Positions 32,907 through 42,004 of a DNA stretch of 62,140 bases are shown one piece after another. Both the position numbers and the translations under genes were made by a program. Within the stretch, counting starts at the first letter, position 1; every line of letters begins with the position of its first letter. Source of the DNA: Geothermobacter hydrogeniphilus (GTDB lineage Bacteria > Desulfobacterota > Desulfuromonadia > Desulfuromonadales > Geothermobacteraceae). The notes beneath the pieces are model-generated. The model had not been told where the DNA came from, did not search any database, and saw only the letters and a program-made list of their open reading frames with translations. The stretch spans positions 1-62,140 of the forward strand of contig NZ_PPFX01000025.1 in assembly GCF_002898515.1 (NCBI RefSeq), given 5' to 3'.

Positions 32907-34122
32907 TGTTCTCCTCCGCCGCAGGCTTGCGGTGGGCGTAGGTTTTCCGGACATTGGCAATCAGCCCCTGGGGTCGGAAGATCATCATCAGCACCATTAC
33001 CGCCCCGAACACCAGCATGCGATAGTCGGCGAAGGCGCGGAGATATTCCGGCATCAGGATCAGCACCAGCGCGGCGATGATCACGCCGACAATCGAGCCC
33101 ATGCCGCCGAGGACGACAATGGAGAGGACGATGGCCGATTCCATGAACGTGAAGCTGTTGGGGTTGATGTAGGTGTTGCGAGCAGCAAAGATGACGCCGA
33201 CCGCTCCGGCCCAAAAGGCGCCGAAGGCATAGGCCGAAAGCTTGGTGCGGGCCATGTCGACGCCCATCGCCACGCAGGCGATCTCATCCTCGCGCAACGC
33301 CATCCAGGCCCGGCCGATGCGTGAATCCTTGAGCCGGTTGGTGACGAAGATGGTGAACAACACCATCAACAACATCAGGTAATAGGTGTAGGTGGTGGCC
33401 GCGTCGATATTCATCTCCATCCCGAACAGTCCCGGGCGGGGAATATTGGCCACCCCCTTGGCGCCGTTAGTGAAGTCCTCCCAGTTTTCGATCACGATCT
33501 TGGCGATCGAGCCGAAACCGAGGGTGACGATGGCCAGGTAATCGCCGCGCAGCCGCAGGATCGGAAAGCCAAGTACCACCCCGAGAAAGGCGCCGATAAT
33601 CCCGCCGACCGGCAGGCAGGTCCAGAAGCCGAGGCCGTAATACTGGTTGATCAGGGCATAGGAATAAGCACCGACGGCAAAAAAGGCGACGTAACCGAGG
33701 TCGAGCAGGCCGGCGAGTCCGACGGTAATATTGAGGCCGAGACCGAGGACGACGAAAATCAGCGCCAGCACCATGATGTTGACCTGGTAGACGTCGAGCA
33801 CCCAGGGGAACAGCAGTGCCGCGGCGGCCAAACCGACCAGGGCCGGACGGAACAGCTTCGGATCGTGCAGCAGACGATGCCCGAGACCGGTACCGTCCTC
33901 ACCGCCGCTTTCCTCATCGGCCTTGCTGCGCAACTGCTTGCGCTCCATGGCCCAGCGCCAGATGAAGCTGAGGAAAAAGGCGCCGAGCGCGACCCAGAGC
34001 ATATTCAGCCAGCGCCACTCGACCAGATGTTTGAGGGTATTGACCTTGACCACCATCAACGGAAAGGTCAGGAACACAAACCAGGCGGCAATCAACAACG
34101 ATTGTTTGATATTTTTCAACAT
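32899..34122 (-). CDS. livM: Branched-chain amino acid ABC transporter permease
   Basis: The protein has 407 residues. It has a longer N-terminus than many LivM proteins, with two extra TM segments and a charged linker (about 55-95) before the conserved core. The core shows GLNITVGLAGLLDLGYVAFFAVGAY, LRGDYLAIVTLGFG and GRAWMALREDEIAC. The stop overlaps livG. The weakly spaced ribosome site may reflect coupling to livH, 18 bp upstream. Confidence 0.95.
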   Translation of the reverse strand: MLKNIKQSLLIAAWFVFLTFPLMVVKVNTLKHLVEWRWLNMLWVALGAFFLSFIWRWAMERKQLRSKADEESGGEDGTGLGHRLLHDPKLFRPALVGLAAAALLFPWVLDVYQVNIMVLALIFVVLGLGLNITVGLAGLLDLGYVAFFAVGAYSYALINQYYGLGFWTCLPVGGIIGAFLGVVLGFPILRLRGDYLAIVTLGFGSIAKIVIENWEDFTNGAKGVANIPRPGLFGMEMNIDAATTYTYYLMLLMVLFTIFVTNRLKDSRIGRAWMALREDEIACVAMGVDMARTKLSAYAFGAFWAGAVGVIFAARNTYINPNSFTFMESAIVLSIVVLGGMGSIVGVIIAALVLILMPEYLRAFADYRMLVFGAVMVLMMIFRPQGLIANVRKTYAHRKPAAEENNG

Positions 34123-34140
34123 GATTCTCGATCCCTCCCG

Positions 34141-35049
34141 TCAGACCTTCTGCTTGACGGCCTTGCCGAGCAGGCCCTCCGGGCGCAGAATCAGAATGAT
34201 AACCAGCACCCCGAAGGCGAAGACATCCTCGTAGGCGCTCGACACGTAACCGGCTGCCAGCGACTCGGCCAGCCCCAGCACCAGGCCGCCGAGGGCGGCC
34301 CCGGGGATATTGCCGATGCCGCCCAGCACCGCGGCGGTGAAGGCCTTAACCCCGGCCATGAAGCCGATGTAGAAATTGATCTGGCCGATAGAAGAACCAA
34401 CCAGCACCCCGCCGATGGCGGCCAGCACCGAGCCGATGACGAAGGTCATCGAGATCACCCGGTCGACATTGACGCCGACCAGCCTGGCCATGGTCATGTC
34501 CTGCTGGGTGGCCCGCATCGCCTTGCCGATACGGGTGTATTTGATAAGGACCGTCAGACCGATCATGGTCACGGCGCTTGTCACCAGGATCACCAGTTCG
34601 GCAGATCCCAGCCCGGTGCGCTGGGCAATCGGGTCCATGAATGCGAATTCAGGGATCAGCTCCGGAAACGGTAGATAATCGGGCGTCTGCGCCAGCAGTA
34701 CATAGTTCTGCAGGAACAGCGAGGCGCCGATGGCGCTGATCAGGGGCGAGAGGCGCGGCGCGGTACGCAGCGGCCGGTAGGCGATCTTCTCCAGGGTGTA
34801 ACCGTAGGCAGCGGCATAGATGGCGGCGATCAGAGCCGCCAGCACCAGGATCGAGACCCCGGAGAAGCCGTAAATGGTCAACACCCCGGAAACGATCAGG
34901 GCGACAAAGGCGCCGATCATGTAGATTTCGCCATGGGCGAAGTTGATCAGCTGGATGATGCCGTAGACCATGGTATAGCCGAGGGCGATCAGGGCATAGA
35001 TGCTGCCGCGGACCAGGCCGCTGCAGACCAGTTCGAGAAAATAATCCAT
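34141..35049 (-). CDS. livH: Branched-chain amino acid ABC transporter permease
   Basis: The protein has 302 residues, all membrane-embedded. It begins with the typical LivH pattern GLVRGSIYALIALGYTMVYG and has LINFAHGEIYMIGAF, GKAMRATQQDMTMARLVG and GGIGNIPGAALGG. It is second in the operon, separated from livK by 103 bp containing a hairpin. Confidence 0.96.
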   Translation of the reverse strand: MDYFLELVCSGLVRGSIYALIALGYTMVYGIIQLINFAHGEIYMIGAFVALIVSGVLTIYGFSGVSILVLAALIAAIYAAAYGYTLEKIAYRPLRTAPRLSPLISAIGASLFLQNYVLLAQTPDYLPFPELIPEFAFMDPIAQRTGLGSAELVILVTSAVTMIGLTVLIKYTRIGKAMRATQQDMTMARLVGVNVDRVISMTFVIGSVLAAIGGVLVGSSIGQINFYIGFMAGVKAFTAAVLGGIGNIPGAALGGLVLGLAESLAAGYVSSAYEDVFAFGVLVIILILRPEGLLGKAVKQKV

Positions 35050-35096
35050 CGTGTTTCAGCCGTTGTGAGAAATCTGCTTTATGAAGGACAAACGAC

Positions 35097-35126
35097 GGGG
35101 GACAGGAGCTGCGCTGCCTGTCCCCC
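35097..35126 (-). other. Hairpin between livK and livH
   Basis: GGGGGACAGG and CCTGTCCCCC form a perfect 10-bp stem around a 10-nt loop with no T-run. Such structures after a binding-protein gene commonly stabilise or partly terminate the transcript, so the binding protein is made in excess over the permease. Confidence 0.7.
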
Positions 35127-35152
35127 GCTGCGGGTTTGTTCGCCAGATCGGC

Positions 35153-36262
35153 CTACTGCTCGACAAACTTGCCGTTCTGGACCTGGTAAACGGAGAAGCC
35201 GACACCGACGGCATCCCCCTTGTTGTCAAACTTGATCTTGCCGACGGTCGTGTCGACATAGCTGCTGCGCAACGCCTTTTCGACTTTGGCGTAATCGGTC
35301 CCGCCGGCAACCTTGATGGCGTTCAGAGCAGCCTCCATGGCAGCATAGCCCTGGTCGAAAAAGGTCCCCGGCTCCTTGCCGTACTTCTGCTGGTAGGCGG
35401 CACGGGCCTTCTGGTTGTCAGCGTACTTGGTGACATCCATCGGACCGGTGGCGTAGACGCCCTCGGCCTTCTTGCCGGCGATCTCGAGGAAACCATCACC
35501 CTTGATGCCGTCGGGGCCGAGGAAAGCGGCCTTGACATGCTTCTTCTTCAGCTGGGAAACCAGCTTGGACGCTTCCGGATGGTAGCCGCCGAAGATGACC
35601 GCGTCGGCCCCCTCGCGACGAACCTTCTGGATAACCGCCGAGTAGTCCATGGCGCCCGGGGTGATGCCTTCGTACATCACCACCTTGGCCTTGCCGCCCT
35701 CTTCGATGAACTTCTTGGCAAAATCGGCAAAACCCTTGCCGTAGTCACCCTTGTCATGAATGATGGCGATTTTCTTGGCGCCCAGCTTGCCGGTCACGAA
35801 ATCGGCCGCCAGCTTGCCCTGCATGTCATCCGAAGCAATAGTGCGGAAGAAGTTGGGGTAGTCGCCGCTCTGGGTCAGCGGCGGATTGGTGGCCGATGGC
35901 GAGATGGCGATCACGCCGGCTTCCTTGTAGATGCCCATGGCGGCCTTGGTGGCCCCGGAGCAGACATGGCCGATCACCATGGTCACGCCTTCGGAAACCA
36001 GCTTGGTCGCCGCGTTGGTGGCAATCTCGGGCTTGCACTGGTCATCCATCGGCAGGACTTCAACCTTCTTGCCGAGGATGCCGCCGGCGGCATTGACCTG
36101 CTCGGCAACCATGAGCGCGGCTTCCTTGGTCGGGATGCCGTAGGGGGCGAGGTCACCGGTGTGGGGACCGGCGACGCCGATCTTGATGGTGTCGGCCGCA
36201 AAGACCGGGACTGCAAGGGCAGCCACCAGGGCGGCCGTGGCCAGAACTTTCAGGGTACGCAT
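35153..36262 (-). CDS. livK: Branched-chain amino acid ABC transporter binding protein
   Basis: The protein has 369 residues; ATG 36262 has GAGGAGG upstream. A Sec signal peptide (MRTLKVLATAALVAALAVPV, cleaved near VFA) is followed by the type I periplasmic binding protein fold with DTIKIGVAGPHTGDLAPYG, GVTMVIGHVCSGATKAA and AISPSATNP. It delivers leucine/isoleucine/valine-type ligands to LivHMGF; exact specificity cannot be read. It is first in the operon, with its own promoter. Confidence 0.94.
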   Translation of the reverse strand: MRTLKVLATAALVAALAVPVFAADTIKIGVAGPHTGDLAPYGIPTKEAALMVAEQVNAAGGILGKKVEVLPMDDQCKPEIATNAATKLVSEGVTMVIGHVCSGATKAAMGIYKEAGVIAISPSATNPPLTQSGDYPNFFRTIASDDMQGKLAADFVTGKLGAKKIAIIHDKGDYGKGFADFAKKFIEEGGKAKVVMYEGITPGAMDYSAVIQKVRREGADAVIFGGYHPEASKLVSQLKKKHVKAAFLGPDGIKGDGFLEIAGKKAEGVYATGPMDVTKYADNQKARAAYQQKYGKEPGTFFDQGYAAMEAALNAIKVAGGTDYAKVEKALRSSYVDTTVGKIKFDNKGDAVGVGFSVYQVQNGKFVEQ

Positions 36263-36330
36263 CGATTCTCCTCCTCTTTTTGTTGCACAAGTTCGCCGGA
36301 ATGGCAGTTGAGTAAGACACAATTCTATTC

Positions 36331-36360
36331 CGTATAAGAAAAAACCACAAAGGGCGTCAA
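36331..36360 (-). promoter_or_regulatory. Sigma-70 type promoter for the liv operon
   Basis: Minus strand: TTGACG (36360-36355), 18-bp spacer, TATACG (36336-36331), about 70 bp upstream of the livK start. Confidence 0.5.
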
Positions 36361-36465
36361 GCTAAAAGCGTCGATTTGCAGTAAAAATATTTTTAATATG
36401 CCCAAACACAGTCAATTACTCCGCAAAATTGACCAATTTCGACCCATTGCGGCCAATATTCACCA

Positions 36466-37386
36466 TCAGCCGGCATTTTCAGAACAGGGTTTGCTTTTCC
36501 TCGCCAATGGGGCCAGCTCCGCGAAAACCATCCCCAGGATAATGCAGACACCTCCGACCCAGTTCAGGACTGAAAGGCGTTCGCCAAGCAGCAGGATCGA
36601 AAAGAGGGCCGCCCAGACCGGTTCGAGGGTGTAGATCAGGGCGGCACGGGTCGGCGTCGTCAGGCGCTGAAAAGCGGTCATGATCCAGAACGCGTAGACC
36701 GTCGCCAGCACGGCACAGATGAATAATGACGCAAGAAGCAGACCACTCCAGTGATGCGGCCAGAGACGCGGCTCGAAAACCAGGTTGCCGCAAAGGCTGA
36801 GAACCGCCATGGTCGTAATCTGCACACAGGCCAGCGCCCGCCCATCATACCCCGCCGTCCAGGCATCGAGGCCGAGAATATGCAGGGCGATAAAAACCGA
36901 GGCGACAAAGACCAGGGCGTCACCGGGATTTAAACGCCAGGGCCACTGCCAGGTCAGCAGCAGCAACCCGGCCAGCGCCATGCCGACGCCGATCCGGGCT
37001 CCCGGCGCGGGAGCCTTGCGCAACAGGGGGCCGGCCAGCAGCGGCACCCAGACCACGTTCAGTCCGGTCAGGAATCCGGTATTGCTGGAACTGGTCCGCT
37101 CCAGCCCGAGGGTCTGAAACAGGTAGGAAAGAAACAGCAACACGCCCAGGGCAATCCCCAATCCGACACCGCGCCGGTCAAGACTCTTCCAACCGCGCCC
37201 GGCGAAAACCGCCAGCAGAAGCGCGGCGAGGGCGAACCGAATCCAGAGGAAGGCCATCACCGGAATCTCGTCCAGAGCCATCTTGACCAGGGGAAAGGTG
37301 CCCCCCCAGAAAAGGGTGACCGTGACCAGCAGGAATTCAGCCAACGGCCGGGAAACCGGCCCGTTTGTTTCTACCACAGGAGTCAT
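36466..37386 (-). CDS. DMT superfamily (EamA) transporter
   Basis: The protein has 306 residues; the start is placed at ATG 37386, just before the first membrane segment. It has about ten hydrophobic segments in two EamA repeats: the first starts FLLVTVTLFWGGTFPLVK and the second includes TPTRAALIYTLEPVWAALFS and LNWVGGVCIILGMVFAE, both characteristic of the family. The substrate is unknown; relatives export amino acids or other metabolites. It is divergent from the zinc-ribbon gene. Confidence 0.9.
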   Translation of the reverse strand: MTPVVETNGPVSRPLAEFLLVTVTLFWGGTFPLVKMALDEIPVMAFLWIRFALAALLLAVFAGRGWKSLDRRGVGLGIALGVLLFLSYLFQTLGLERTSSSNTGFLTGLNVVWVPLLAGPLLRKAPAPGARIGVGMALAGLLLLTWQWPWRLNPGDALVFVASVFIALHILGLDAWTAGYDGRALACVQITTMAVLSLCGNLVFEPRLWPHHWSGLLLASLFICAVLATVYAFWIMTAFQRLTTPTRAALIYTLEPVWAALFSILLLGERLSVLNWVGGVCIILGMVFAELAPLARKSKPCSENAG

Positions 37387-37445
37387 GGAATCACAGGGCC
37401 AAGGGTCAATCGCCGGAACTGAAGTCACGCGCGACCGGGAAATTC

Positions 37446-37475
37446 TTGATGCTTTTTCCCGGGCTGTGCTATAAG
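37446..37475 (+). promoter_or_regulatory. Sigma-70 type promoter before the zinc-ribbon gene
   Basis: TTGATG (37446-37451), 18-bp spacer, TATAAG (37470-37475), 60 bp upstream of the 37535 start. It may also serve the amino acid ABC operon downstream. Confidence 0.5.
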
Positions 37476-37534
37476 CTCCTTCATTGCGGCCAAATTGTTG
37501 TTTCACAAAACAGAAAAAACCGGGGGAGTCTATC

Positions 37535-37690
37535 ATGGAGCGAGGCCAAAAGGAACCCATTGAGGTCAGTTGCCCGAGATGCCGTTATACTGAGATCGCC
37601 TACCTGCCCTGCGACGACCTGCCCAAGTGCCCCCACTGCGACATCCGCATGCACATCAAGGAACTGCTTGACGAAGGTAAATCCTATTGA
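37535..37690 (+). CDS. Small zinc-ribbon protein
   Basis: The protein has 51 residues; ATG 37535 has GGGGGAG upstream. Two CPxC pairs (CPRC at 13-16 and CPHC at 32-35) form a classic zinc ribbon, followed by a short helix (MHIKELLDEGKSY). No catalytic domain is present. Such mini zinc ribbons are common near the size limit of annotation; this one is 40 bp upstream of an ABC operon on the same strand and may be co-transcribed. Function unknown. Confidence 0.82.
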   Translation: MERGQKEPIEVSCPRCRYTEIAYLPCDDLPKCPHCDIRMHIKELLDEGKSY

Positions 37691-37730
37691 GAATACTCAC
37701 CCCATGACCCATTCTTTCAAGGAGGAAACA

Positions 37731-38525
37731 ATGAAAAAACTGTTTGCCGGTATCCTGACACTGCTTTTTCTGACCCTGCCGCTGATCGCCAGTGCCGGTG
37801 CTCTCGACGATATCCAGAAACGCGGCACTCTCAGGGTCGGTCTCGAACCGGCCTATATGCCCTTTGAAATGACCAACAAGAAAGGCCAGATCATAGGCTT
37901 CGATGTCGACATGGCCAAGCGCATGGCAAAAGCAATGGGCGTCAAGCTGGAGTTGGTCAGCACCGCCTGGGACGGCATCATCCCCGCCCTGATGACCAAG
38001 AAGTTCGATATCATCATGTCCGGCATGACCGTCACCCAGCAGCGCAATCTGAGCATCAACTTCGCCGACCCGTACATCGTTGTCGGCCAGACCATCCTGA
38101 TCCGCAAGGAACTCTCCGGCATCATCAAATCCTACAAGGATCTCAACAACCCGAAATACAAGGTCATCTCCAAGCTGGGAACCACCGGCGAGCAGGCGGT
38201 CAAGCGCCTGATCCCCAAGGCGACCTACATCTCCTTCGAAACCGAGCAGGAAGGCGTTATTGATGTCGTCAACGGCAAGGCCGACGCCTTCGTCTACGAC
38301 CTTCCCTTCTGCGCCGTCGCCAACGCCCAGAAAGGCGAAGGCAAACTTGAATTCCTCGACAAACCCTTCACCTATGAGCCGCTGGCTTGGGGCGTGCGCA
38401 AGGGCGACCCCGATTTCCTCAACTGGCTCAACAACTTCCTCAACCAGGTGAAAAACGACGGCACCTACGACAAGATCTACAACAAGTGGATCAAGGGCAA
38501 AAAGTGGATGCGGGAACTGCAGTAA
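37731..38525 (+). CDS. Polar amino acid ABC transporter binding protein
   Basis: The protein has 264 residues; ATG 37731 has AAGGAGG upstream. A Sec signal peptide (MKKLFAGILTLLFLTLPLIA, cleaved near ASA) is followed by the SBP_bac_3 fold: GTLRVGLEPAYMPFEM, GFDVDMAKRMAKAMGVK, WDGIIPALMTKKFDIIMSGM and DAFVYDLP. It captures a polar amino acid in the periplasm for the permease and ATPase encoded next. Which amino acid cannot be told. Confidence 0.94.
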   Translation: MKKLFAGILTLLFLTLPLIASAGALDDIQKRGTLRVGLEPAYMPFEMTNKKGQIIGFDVDMAKRMAKAMGVKLELVSTAWDGIIPALMTKKFDIIMSGMTVTQQRNLSINFADPYIVVGQTILIRKELSGIIKSYKDLNNPKYKVISKLGTTGEQAVKRLIPKATYISFETEQEGVIDVVNGKADAFVYDLPFCAVANAQKGEGKLEFLDKPFTYEPLAWGVRKGDPDFLNWLNNFLNQVKNDGTYDKIYNKWIKGKKWMRELQ

Positions 38526-38535
38526 AGGACCCAAG

Positions 38536-39495
38536 GTGAACCCGGATAATAAAACCTGGCGCGCCAAACTGTTGCTGGCGGTCATCCTCTTCGGGATGGC
38601 CGCCGGCCTTTATGGCGCCACTCTGAAAATCGACTACACCTGGCGCTGGAACCGGGTGCCGCAATATTTCGTTTACAAGAACGAAGAGTTGCACAAGGCA
38701 CCCTTTGACGGCCGGGTCGGCAAAATCACCAGGCAGGGAGAAACCGCCGTCATCGAACTGATCGGCGATGCCGGAGAAAAGGACCGCGTCACCGTCGACG
38801 CCGATGCCGTCGAGGTCAGCGAAGACGATCTGCTGTTCGAAGGCGACACTCTCGGCGCGACCCACCAGTGGCGGCTCGGACCGCTCACCCTCGGGCTCTG
38901 GACCACCCTCTGGATCTCCTTCTTCGCCGGCATCATCGGCATGGTCCTCGGGCTGATTACCGGACTCTGCCGCATCTCCCGCAACGCAACCCTGCGCGGA
39001 CTGGCCGTCACCTATGTTGAGTTAGTACGCGGTACCCCGCTGCTGGTACAGATCTTCATCTTCTACTTTTTTGTCGGCACCGTCCTGAACCTCGACCGGA
39101 TCGTCGCCGGCATCGCCGCCCTGGCCATCTTCGCCGGCGCCTATGTCGCCGAAATCATCCGCGCCGGTATCCAGTCGATTCCCAAAGGACAGACCGAGGC
39201 GGCCCGTTCGCTCGGCATGACCGCGACCCAGAACATGATCCACATCGTCCTGCCGCAGGCCTTTAAACGCACCCTGCCGCCACTGGCCGGACAGTTCATC
39301 AGCCTGATCAAGGACTCCTCGCTGGTCTCGGTCATCGCCATCACCGACCTGACCAAGAGCGGTCGCGAGGTTATCACCTCCACCTTCGCCACCTTTGAAA
39401 TCTGGTTCACGGTCGCGGCCCTTTACCTGATTCTCACGGGGATCTTGTCCCAGGTGATCGCCTGGATGGAACGGAGGCTCGCGGTCAGTGATTAA
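38536..39495 (+). CDS. Polar amino acid ABC permease with extra periplasmic domain
   Basis: The protein has 319 residues with a GTG start at 38536. The conserved permease core begins at about residue 118 ([19 protein letters not shown]) and includes the EAA loop ([26 protein letters not shown]). Before the core there is an additional TM segment (about 13-30) and an inserted hydrophilic beta-rich stretch of about 80 residues (roughly 31-110), which makes the protein about 100 residues longer than ordinary HisM/GlnP permeases. The insert presumably faces the periplasm and may help docking. The end overlaps the ATPase start by 8 bp. Confidence 0.92.
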   Translation: MNPDNKTWRAKLLLAVILFGMAAGLYGATLKIDYTWRWNRVPQYFVYKNEELHKAPFDGRVGKITRQGETAVIELIGDAGEKDRVTVDADAVEVSEDDLLFEGDTLGATHQWRLGPLTLGLWTTLWISFFAGIIGMVLGLITGLCRISRNATLRGLAVTYVELVRGTPLLVQIFIFYFFVGTVLNLDRIVAGIAALAIFAGAYVAEIIRAGIQSIPKGQTEAARSLGMTATQNMIHIVLPQAFKRTLPPLAGQFISLIKDSSLVSVIAITDLTKSGREVITSTFATFEIWFTVAALYLILTGILSQVIAWMERRLAVSD

Positions 39496-40222
39496 AGCCA
39501 GCAACGTTACCAAGATATTCACCGGCCGCGGGCAGGTGGTCCGCGCCGTCGACGGTGTCAGTGCCGAAATCGCCCCCGGCGAAGTGGTGGTCATCATCGG
39601 CCCCTCGGGGTCAGGAAAATCGACCTTCCTGCGCTGCCTGAATGGGCTGGAACAGTTCAGTGACGGCCATATCGTCATCGACGGTGTCGATCTGGCGGAC
39701 AAGAAGACCGACATCAACAAGGTCCGCCGCGAGGTCGGCATGGTCTTCCAGCAGTTCAACCTCTTCCCCCACAAGACGGTGCTGCACAACATCACCCTGG
39801 CGCAGAAAATCGTCCGCAAACGGACGCTGAAAGAAGCGGAGGAAAAAGCCCGCCAACTGCTGGTCAAGGTCGGCATCGGCGAGAAAGAGTCCGAGTACCC
39901 CAGTCGCCTCTCCGGCGGCCAGCAGCAACGCGTCGCCATCGCCCGCGCCCTGGCCATGGATCCGAAGGTGATGCTGTTCGACGAACCGACCAGCGCTCTC
40001 GACCCGGAAATGGTCGGCGAGGTGCTTGACGTCATGAAACAACTGGCCAAAGAAGGAATGACCATGGTCGTGGTCACCCACGAGATGGGTTTCGCCCGCG
40101 AGGTTGCCGACCGGGTGCTGTTCATGGATGCCGGCAAACTGGTCGAAGAAGGCGCCCCCGAGCAGATCTTCAGCAATCCCCGACACGAGCGGACCCAGCT
40201 CTTTCTGAGCCAGATATTGTAA
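39488..40222 (+). CDS. Polar amino acid ABC transporter ATPase
   Basis: The protein has 244 residues with a GTG start overlapping the permease. Walker A is GPSGSGKST, the Q-loop follows as [11 protein letters not shown], the signature is [15 protein letters not shown], Walker B is [16 protein letters not shown], and the switch His is in VTHEMGF. It is a typical GlnQ/HisP-class ATPase energising the adjacent permease. Confidence 0.96.
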   Translation: MIKASNVTKIFTGRGQVVRAVDGVSAEIAPGEVVVIIGPSGSGKSTFLRCLNGLEQFSDGHIVIDGVDLADKKTDINKVRREVGMVFQQFNLFPHKTVLHNITLAQKIVRKRTLKEAEEKARQLLVKVGIGEKESEYPSRLSGGQQQRVAIARALAMDPKVMLFDEPTSALDPEMVGEVLDVMKQLAKEGMTMVVVTHEMGFAREVADRVLFMDAGKLVEEGAPEQIFSNPRHERTQLFLSQIL

Positions 40223-40231
40223 GAGAAAAAA

Positions 40232-40322
40232 GCGGCCAAGGGCGAAAGGTTAAAGGAACGCCAAGAAGGCAGAAACAAGAACCACGCAACACCTTAGCCC
40301 TTAGCCCTTAGCCCTTGGCCGC
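40232..40322 (+). repeat. Inverted repeat flanking a heptamer tandem array
   Basis: GCGGCCAAGGGC (40232-40243) and GCCCTTGGCCGC (40311-40322) are perfect 12-bp inverted copies. The right arm merges with four tandem 7-mers at 40293-40320 (CTTAGCC three times, then CTTGGCC). No T-run follows. It lies in the gap between the ABC ATPase and the DMT gene and could form a long hairpin in the transcript. Confidence 0.7.
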
Positions 40323-40355
40323 CCTTCATATCAACCCCTTCGCCGCCCCCAAACC

Positions 40356-41267
40356 ATGCCGCACGCCACCAACAACAAGTTGATCCCTCTGGCCATGGCG
40401 CTATTCTGCGTCCTGGTCTGGGGGATATCCTACGCAGTGATCCGAGAAACGGTCCAGCAGATCCCGCCGCTGACCCTCGCCTGCCTGCGACACCTGTTCG
40501 GCGCCCTGCTGCTCTGGCCCCTGACCCGCGGACGCTTCGGCGCGCGGCGGATGCCGCTGAAGCACCACTTTGCTATCTGCGGCCTGGCCCTGGCCGGCAT
40601 CACCCTCTATTTCGGTTTCGAAAACCACGGTCTGAAACTGACCTCCGCCTCCCATGGCGCCCTGCTGATCGCCCTGATCCCCCTCGGCACCGAAATCGTC
40701 ACCGCCCTGCAGAAAAGACGGCTGCCGACCGCCGCCACCTGGCTCGGAACAGTACTGGCGCTGACCGGTGTGGCTCTCCTGGTCGGACAGCAGGACGGTG
40801 TCGCCGACCCCGAAGGAGATCTGCTGATGCTGGGGGCCGTTGCCAGCTGGATCGCCTATACCTTCGGGGTGAACCGGTTCGCCGGACGTTATCCCGGCCT
40901 ACTGCTCACCCGGCAGATCATGTTCTACGGCGCCCTCACCCTACTGCCCGGCATGGTCTGGGAACTGGCCCGTACACCCTATATATTTCCGACCGCAGGC
41001 GCCTGGATCGGCTTTGCCTACCTGACCGTCATCTGCTCGGTTGTCGGCTACGACTTCTGGAACCGCGCGGTCCCGAATCTCGGTCCCAGCGCGGTCAACA
41101 ACCTGCTCTACCTGTTGCCGCTGGTCGGTGTCGTCACCGGTGTCCTGGCCCTTAATGAACCGGTCACCCCGACGCTCTTTTCCGGCGGCGGACTGATTCT
41201 CGGTGGTGTGATCCTTGCCGGCAGGGGCCAGCGGACCAGGGCACGGGAGTCCTGCCATGCCGGCTGA
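40356..41267 (+). CDS. DMT superfamily (EamA) transporter
   Basis: The protein has 303 residues with about ten TM segments in two EamA repeats: LIPLAMALFCVLVWGISYAV and LTLACLRHLFGALLLWPL in the first, NLGPSAVNNLLYLLPLVGVV in the second. It is not a close duplicate of the EamA gene at 36466. The substrate is unknown. Its stop overlaps by 11 bp the start of an azlC-like reading frame, now cut by the island, which suggests these two formed one transport operon before the insertion. Confidence 0.92.
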   Translation: MPHATNNKLIPLAMALFCVLVWGISYAVIRETVQQIPPLTLACLRHLFGALLLWPLTRGRFGARRMPLKHHFAICGLALAGITLYFGFENHGLKLTSASHGALLIALIPLGTEIVTALQKRRLPTAATWLGTVLALTGVALLVGQQDGVADPEGDLLMLGAVASWIAYTFGVNRFAGRYPGLLLTRQIMFYGALTLLPGMVWELARTPYIFPTAGAWIGFAYLTVICSVVGYDFWNRAVPNLGPSAVNNLLYLLPLVGVVTGVLALNEPVTPTLFSGGGLILGGVILAGRGQRTRARESCHAG

Positions 41268-41370
41268 GCAAAAGCACTCCATCCTCCGCGAAGGCCTCGC
41301 CGCCGCCTGGCCGATCTGTCTCATGCTTCCCCGAATCACCTCCCCACAATATCTGACAAAAACCGCATAA
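41257..41370 (+). pseudogene. 5' stub of an azlC-like gene, cut by the island
   Basis: A reading frame starts at ATG 41257, overlapping the DMT gene by 11 bp. Its first 22 codons (HSILREGLAAAWPICL) resemble the start of AzlC-family permeases, which continue with a G-Y-x-P-x-G helix. Instead, from about 41323 the frame reads MLPRITSPQYLTKTA and stops at 41370, and base composition turns A/T-rich. I infer that the gene was interrupted by the integrated element; the remainder would lie at its far end, outside the window. The AzlC call rests on a short segment. Confidence 0.5.
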
Positions 41371-41506
41371 AAACTGACCTAGCAAAGCCTTTCCAGCCTC
41401 AATGACAAAGGCATTTTTTATTTTTGTTTTTATCTAGATGGGCACAGAGTAAAGTAATCTACGAACTGATGTTTGCACACTAGGCTGTTTTGGGCTATGC
41501 TGATGC

Positions 41507-42004
41507 ATGGCCATTCTGATCTCATACACTCAGATTCGCCTTGGCGACATCCTCCCTCCCCCAGCCGAGTACCTGGACAAGCTCGACCTGTCCTCAATTC
41601 GATATCAGCTTCCGTCAGTCACCACAGAAGGGCACTTACTCAGCCCGGAGGCGGCCATCTTATTGGCCCACAGCCACCCTATCTTTACCTGGAAAAAAAT
41701 GGCAATTGCAGGATTGCGGACATACTGCGCGTGCTGCAATAACAGCCTTGAAGACATCAAAATTCAAGTAGGGGTATTGCCGACCAAAACATCCCTTGAG
41801 GACGTCATTTCCTTTGCCCGTCAAATTGAGATTATCAACCTGGTGCAGGGTTCCGTAGCCTCGCCTATCCCGACAGCGTTCAGCCTTGTCAAAAGATTCA
41901 ACCTGGAAAACCTCATCCCATTGTTTGGCAAATCACAGCGGACCATCTCGCGACACCTTAAAATTGCGGAACGCACCCTGCAAAAACACAGGCAGAAGAC
42001 ATGA
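41507..42004 (+). CDS. HTH / ParB-like small protein of the recombinase module
   Basis: The protein has 165 residues. The N-terminal half (IRLGDILPPP...EYLDKLDLSSIRYQLPSV, then HPIFTWKKMAIAGLRTYCAC) resembles a small ParB/nuclease-like regulatory domain. The C-terminal 45 residues form a helix-turn-helix (LIPLFGKSQRTISRHLKIAE). The stop overlaps the next start as ATGA, so the three recombinase genes form a translationally coupled operon. It is likely the DNA-binding accessory or directionality protein of the module. Family recognition is weak. Confidence 0.75.
   Translation: MAILISYTQIRLGDILPPPAEYLDKLDLSSIRYQLPSVTTEGHLLSPEAAILLAHSHPIFTWKKMAIAGLRTYCACCNNSLEDIKIQVGVLPTKTSLEDVISFARQIEIINLVQGSVASPIPTAFSLVKRFNLENLIPLFGKSQRTISRHLKIAERTLQKHRQKT

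Noticed and set aside
35081-36337. 418-codon plus-strand frame opposite livK
   Set aside because: Antisense shadow of a canonical binding-protein gene with signal peptide and operon context.
37656-38585. 309-codon minus-strand frame opposite the amino acid binding protein
   Set aside because: Antisense shadow; the plus-strand product has a signal peptide and the SBP_bac_3 motifs.
41380-41425. Possible terminator: GCCTTT...AAAGGC then a T-rich run
   Set aside because: The stem is only 6 bp with a 14-nt loop in an A/T-rich stretch; too weak to annotate.
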